NCBI GenBank assembly: GCA_963920705.1
Contig: OY987232.1
Coordinates: 13,703,726 to 13,767,725, forward strand
Direction: 5' to 3'
Source of the DNA: Odiellus spinosus
Lineage: Eukaryota > Arthropoda > Arachnida > Opiliones > Phalangiidae
Length of the DNA stretch: 64,000 nt
Under the pieces are notes generated by a model. It saw only the letters and a program-made list of their open reading frames with translations, ran no database searches and was not told where the DNA came from. The position numbers and the translations under genes were made by a program. Below are positions 61,565 through 64,000 of this stretch, piece after piece. The number at the start of each line of letters is the position of its first letter. Positions within the stretch are counted from its first letter, which is position 1.

Positions 61565-64000
61565 AAGAACCACGGGAGTTGTATAAAGTTGTTTAAATAA
61601 TTTTGTACTTCTGTAATTTTTTTCGCCACCTTCTCTTAAGCTCCTATAAGGTTAAAGCAACTTGCGTATCTAGAGTATCTACTAAATTCCCACTTTCCTG
61701 CCACACAATTAATTTACCTTACCAAAGACAGAAGGGAGGGATTTATAAGTGTATGTGGACTTCATTGGCTCCTGCGCCAATTGCTTTAATAGGAGTGTGA
61801 CGCAATGAAACAAGTTACTTTTATTTGGTGACGTTTGGGTAAATTCTAAGAGACACAAACTCTCGAATTTCTATTTTTTAAACCAATTATAATCTCACGC
61901 ACAAGGAACGTGCGTGAATAGTCACCAAAAGGAATAAGCACCTAAGAGATCAACATTTGGAACACTTGGAACGCTGGAGTTCGACCATAACGCTCGCCCA
62001 GCTCTACTCTGATTGGCCATCTCAGAAGTGTGGTGTTGGGATGACTTTTTTGCCATAACTATTTCACTGTGGCTACAGCCAAACTTGGGAAGGGCTTACG
62101 TTCCAGACTTCTTATAGTTTCCATCCACTTCTGATACAATTAACATTGAGCGACAGAGTTTTGAAAAAAATGAATTTAATTAGCACGTGCTCTATGGCAA
62201 TTTTATCTAAACCACCCTGTGTATAACGAAAAATGTTAGTCTGATGTGAAGAGGTCCTCAAGAACACTAAAAGGTCTTGGGGAAGTCTTTAAGACTTCCC
62301 AAAGACTTATTGACATAATGGAAGACTTCCCCAAGACCTCTTATGACTACATAAGACACTCAAAGGACTTCCCCAAGACCTCTTAAGACTAACTTTTTTT
62401 GGTAAGGGACATTTTATAACTAAGATACGGAACTAGGCTCTTTTAAACCTAAATTTAATTTGAGGTCAGGGTTTGGATAAAATAATTTGTTTGTTTTATC
62501 ATTATTCATATTTTGAAATTATCCACAGGAAGTCTATGATAAATGCAATGTAATCGCGAATGATTAACTGATTAACCAAATATTTGTGTATAATCTTGTT
62601 CAAACCCCGACCTCTAAATTTAATACTTTAAAAATGCATAAGGAAAAACTAAAATGTCCTGATAAGTTTTATTAATGAATTTAGCCTTATCTTGTTTCAT
62701 TACTTCATGCTCCATTTAAAAATAGATAATGAAAAGTTCATGAATTGTTTTTCAAATGATTAGAAATATTTTTCAAAAAGTGCTTGGAATTTATTTCAAT
62801 CTCAGAAAATATTTCAAAATTAATTGGTTATTAATAAGTTTTACAAAAATATTAATAGTAAATGTAATCAGCATTTCTGGAGAATGATTGTAAAATAGAT
62901 TTAATTGGGAGTTAAATTTGGTGTTGAAAGGTTTTAAAACAATTTTCACTCTTTTCAACCTTAATAGTTGCTATCATAAAAGAGGAGGAGCTTACCTAGG
63001 GCATGTTGCCGACGACGTCATCAGCTACGTAACAGCTTATAAAGCTCATAGCGCTCGTGAGCACCGAGCATTTCTTAAGCTTTTTTTTCTATATCCGTGT
63101 TCAACTCTCAAGGTCGGGTCTCTCCCCAGTGACTCTTGAGCCCTGTGACCCCTAGCGTTTTATGAAAACGGAAATAACTGCCCGGTATAAACTTAACACT
63201 ACGTAGTTAGCAACATTCGAACTAGATGCCGCACCCACACTTCTTTTATAATATCAACTATTTTGAAACTAGCTCGAAATAAGTCATAATTCATTAGTAT
63301 TGTGTGCAATACTACTAGATGGCGCTACTCCCTCACTGTCATTGGCCCTGGAGGTGAGAGGCTTATAGGGAAAGTTTCATTTTAATGTCTTGGAAAGTTT
63401 ACATCGAATATTTTAGGAGACTAACATTTACTAGGATACTACCATATATTTTCTTGATCATGTAAGCACTCCCAGCATATTGAAAGTGTTTTCGTTCAAG
63501 TTACAAGTTCCGAGTTGGAGCTTCGGAATCACCAAGTCGATGAGCCGAACTTAGACCAGTTAGCTTACCATTATTGTATTCGGTTTCAAATTTTAGGTGG
63601 AAAAAAGTGGCTTTAGTTTAGAATTCTTGATTAAAATCTGCCAAGTCTACTGGATCCAAACTGCGAGCGTTATCTCTGTGTACAATTGATTTCTGATCAT
63701 CCCATCTCAAGGTATTCATTCGCACTAATGGAGGTTGATGCCCGTGAAGTACAGAAATCTATCAAAGGTAAAAAAATAAAATCTTGAATGGCTAAATCAG
63801 TTCTGTTATTGTGTAGTTTTCGATAGTGCTCCTTTTATTTGCATACGATAAACATCTGTTTCATGAATCAGATATAGTACAAATACATTACGGGGTATAA
63901 AACTGTTTACATGACCATTTATTTATTCAATCTCTTTAACAAATTGTTATATTTGAATTATCTATCCAAACTAATTCCATTTTGTGAGCAGATATTTACG
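61565..64000. other. Gene-free right end of window
   Basis: No gene was recognised. It contains family G copy 8 and a short piece near 62200 (TCTAAACCACCCTGT) resembling the arm of element M. The rest is AT-rich. The GC-richer part at 63.0-63.2 kb showed no recognisable RNA gene. Confidence 0.5.
62222..62408 (+). mobile_element. Family G element, copy 8
   Basis: About 187 bp. The right end GGTAAGGG is clear and the left end (AACGAAAAATG) is diverged. The interior CTTCCCCAAGACCTCTTA is conserved. Confidence 0.75.

Noticed and set aside
63000-63180. GC-richer stretch considered as a structural RNA gene
   Set aside because: No tRNA arms, snRNA boxes or other recognisable RNA features were seen.

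Overview
This is a stretch of animal nuclear DNA, most probably from an arthropod. It is AT-rich, has spliced genes with GT/AG introns, two C2H2 zinc-finger genes, a cathepsin D gene, a cluster of multi-pass membrane receptors resembling arthropod gustatory receptors (GRs), and many short non-autonomous DNA transposons. I cannot name the species. Nothing looks bacterial or viral, and I saw no tRNA, rRNA or CRISPR array.

Left part (1-24.8 kb, minus strand): five GR-like cassettes with starts at 744, 5473, 17195, 20428 and 24654. Each opens with MPV(S/G)Y. The four complete ones stop at the same phase-0 splice donor just after an N-E or T-E pair. No exon for the last transmembrane segment was found behind any of them. 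This suggests several first-part exons, each with its own promoter, spliced to shared terminal exons left of the window. Two minisatellites sit inside the cluster: a 26-bp unit of about 71 copies in an intron, and a 30-bp unit of about 48 copies between cassettes.

Middle (28.7-36.4 kb, minus): a complete nine-exon cathepsin D-like aspartic protease of 394 residues, whose introns hold several MITEs. From 36.4 to 43.4 kb no gene was found.

Right part: two intronless zinc-finger ORFs on the plus strand (43.4-44.2 kb with 6 fingers; 51.8-53.7 kb with 16 fingers in two related blocks). They are separated by a repeat-rich interval with foldback elements. From 53.88 to 61.56 kb there appears to be a whole 7.7-kb cut-and-paste DNA transposon. 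It has near-perfect 14-bp inverted ends, GTCGG-rich subterminal regions, an intact 703-residue tnp2/CACTA-like transposase ORF, and an eight-exon second gene of 561 residues with a DUF4806-like C-terminus starting 8 bp after the transposase stop.

Mobile elements: at least three MITE families (called A, B and E here) have ends beginning CAGAAG, CAGAGG or CAAGAAGG and make 7-bp target duplications, so one transposase group may have moved all three. Family G (ends CCCTTACC, 2-bp duplications) occurs only right of 40 kb. Families A and B occur only left of 35 kb.
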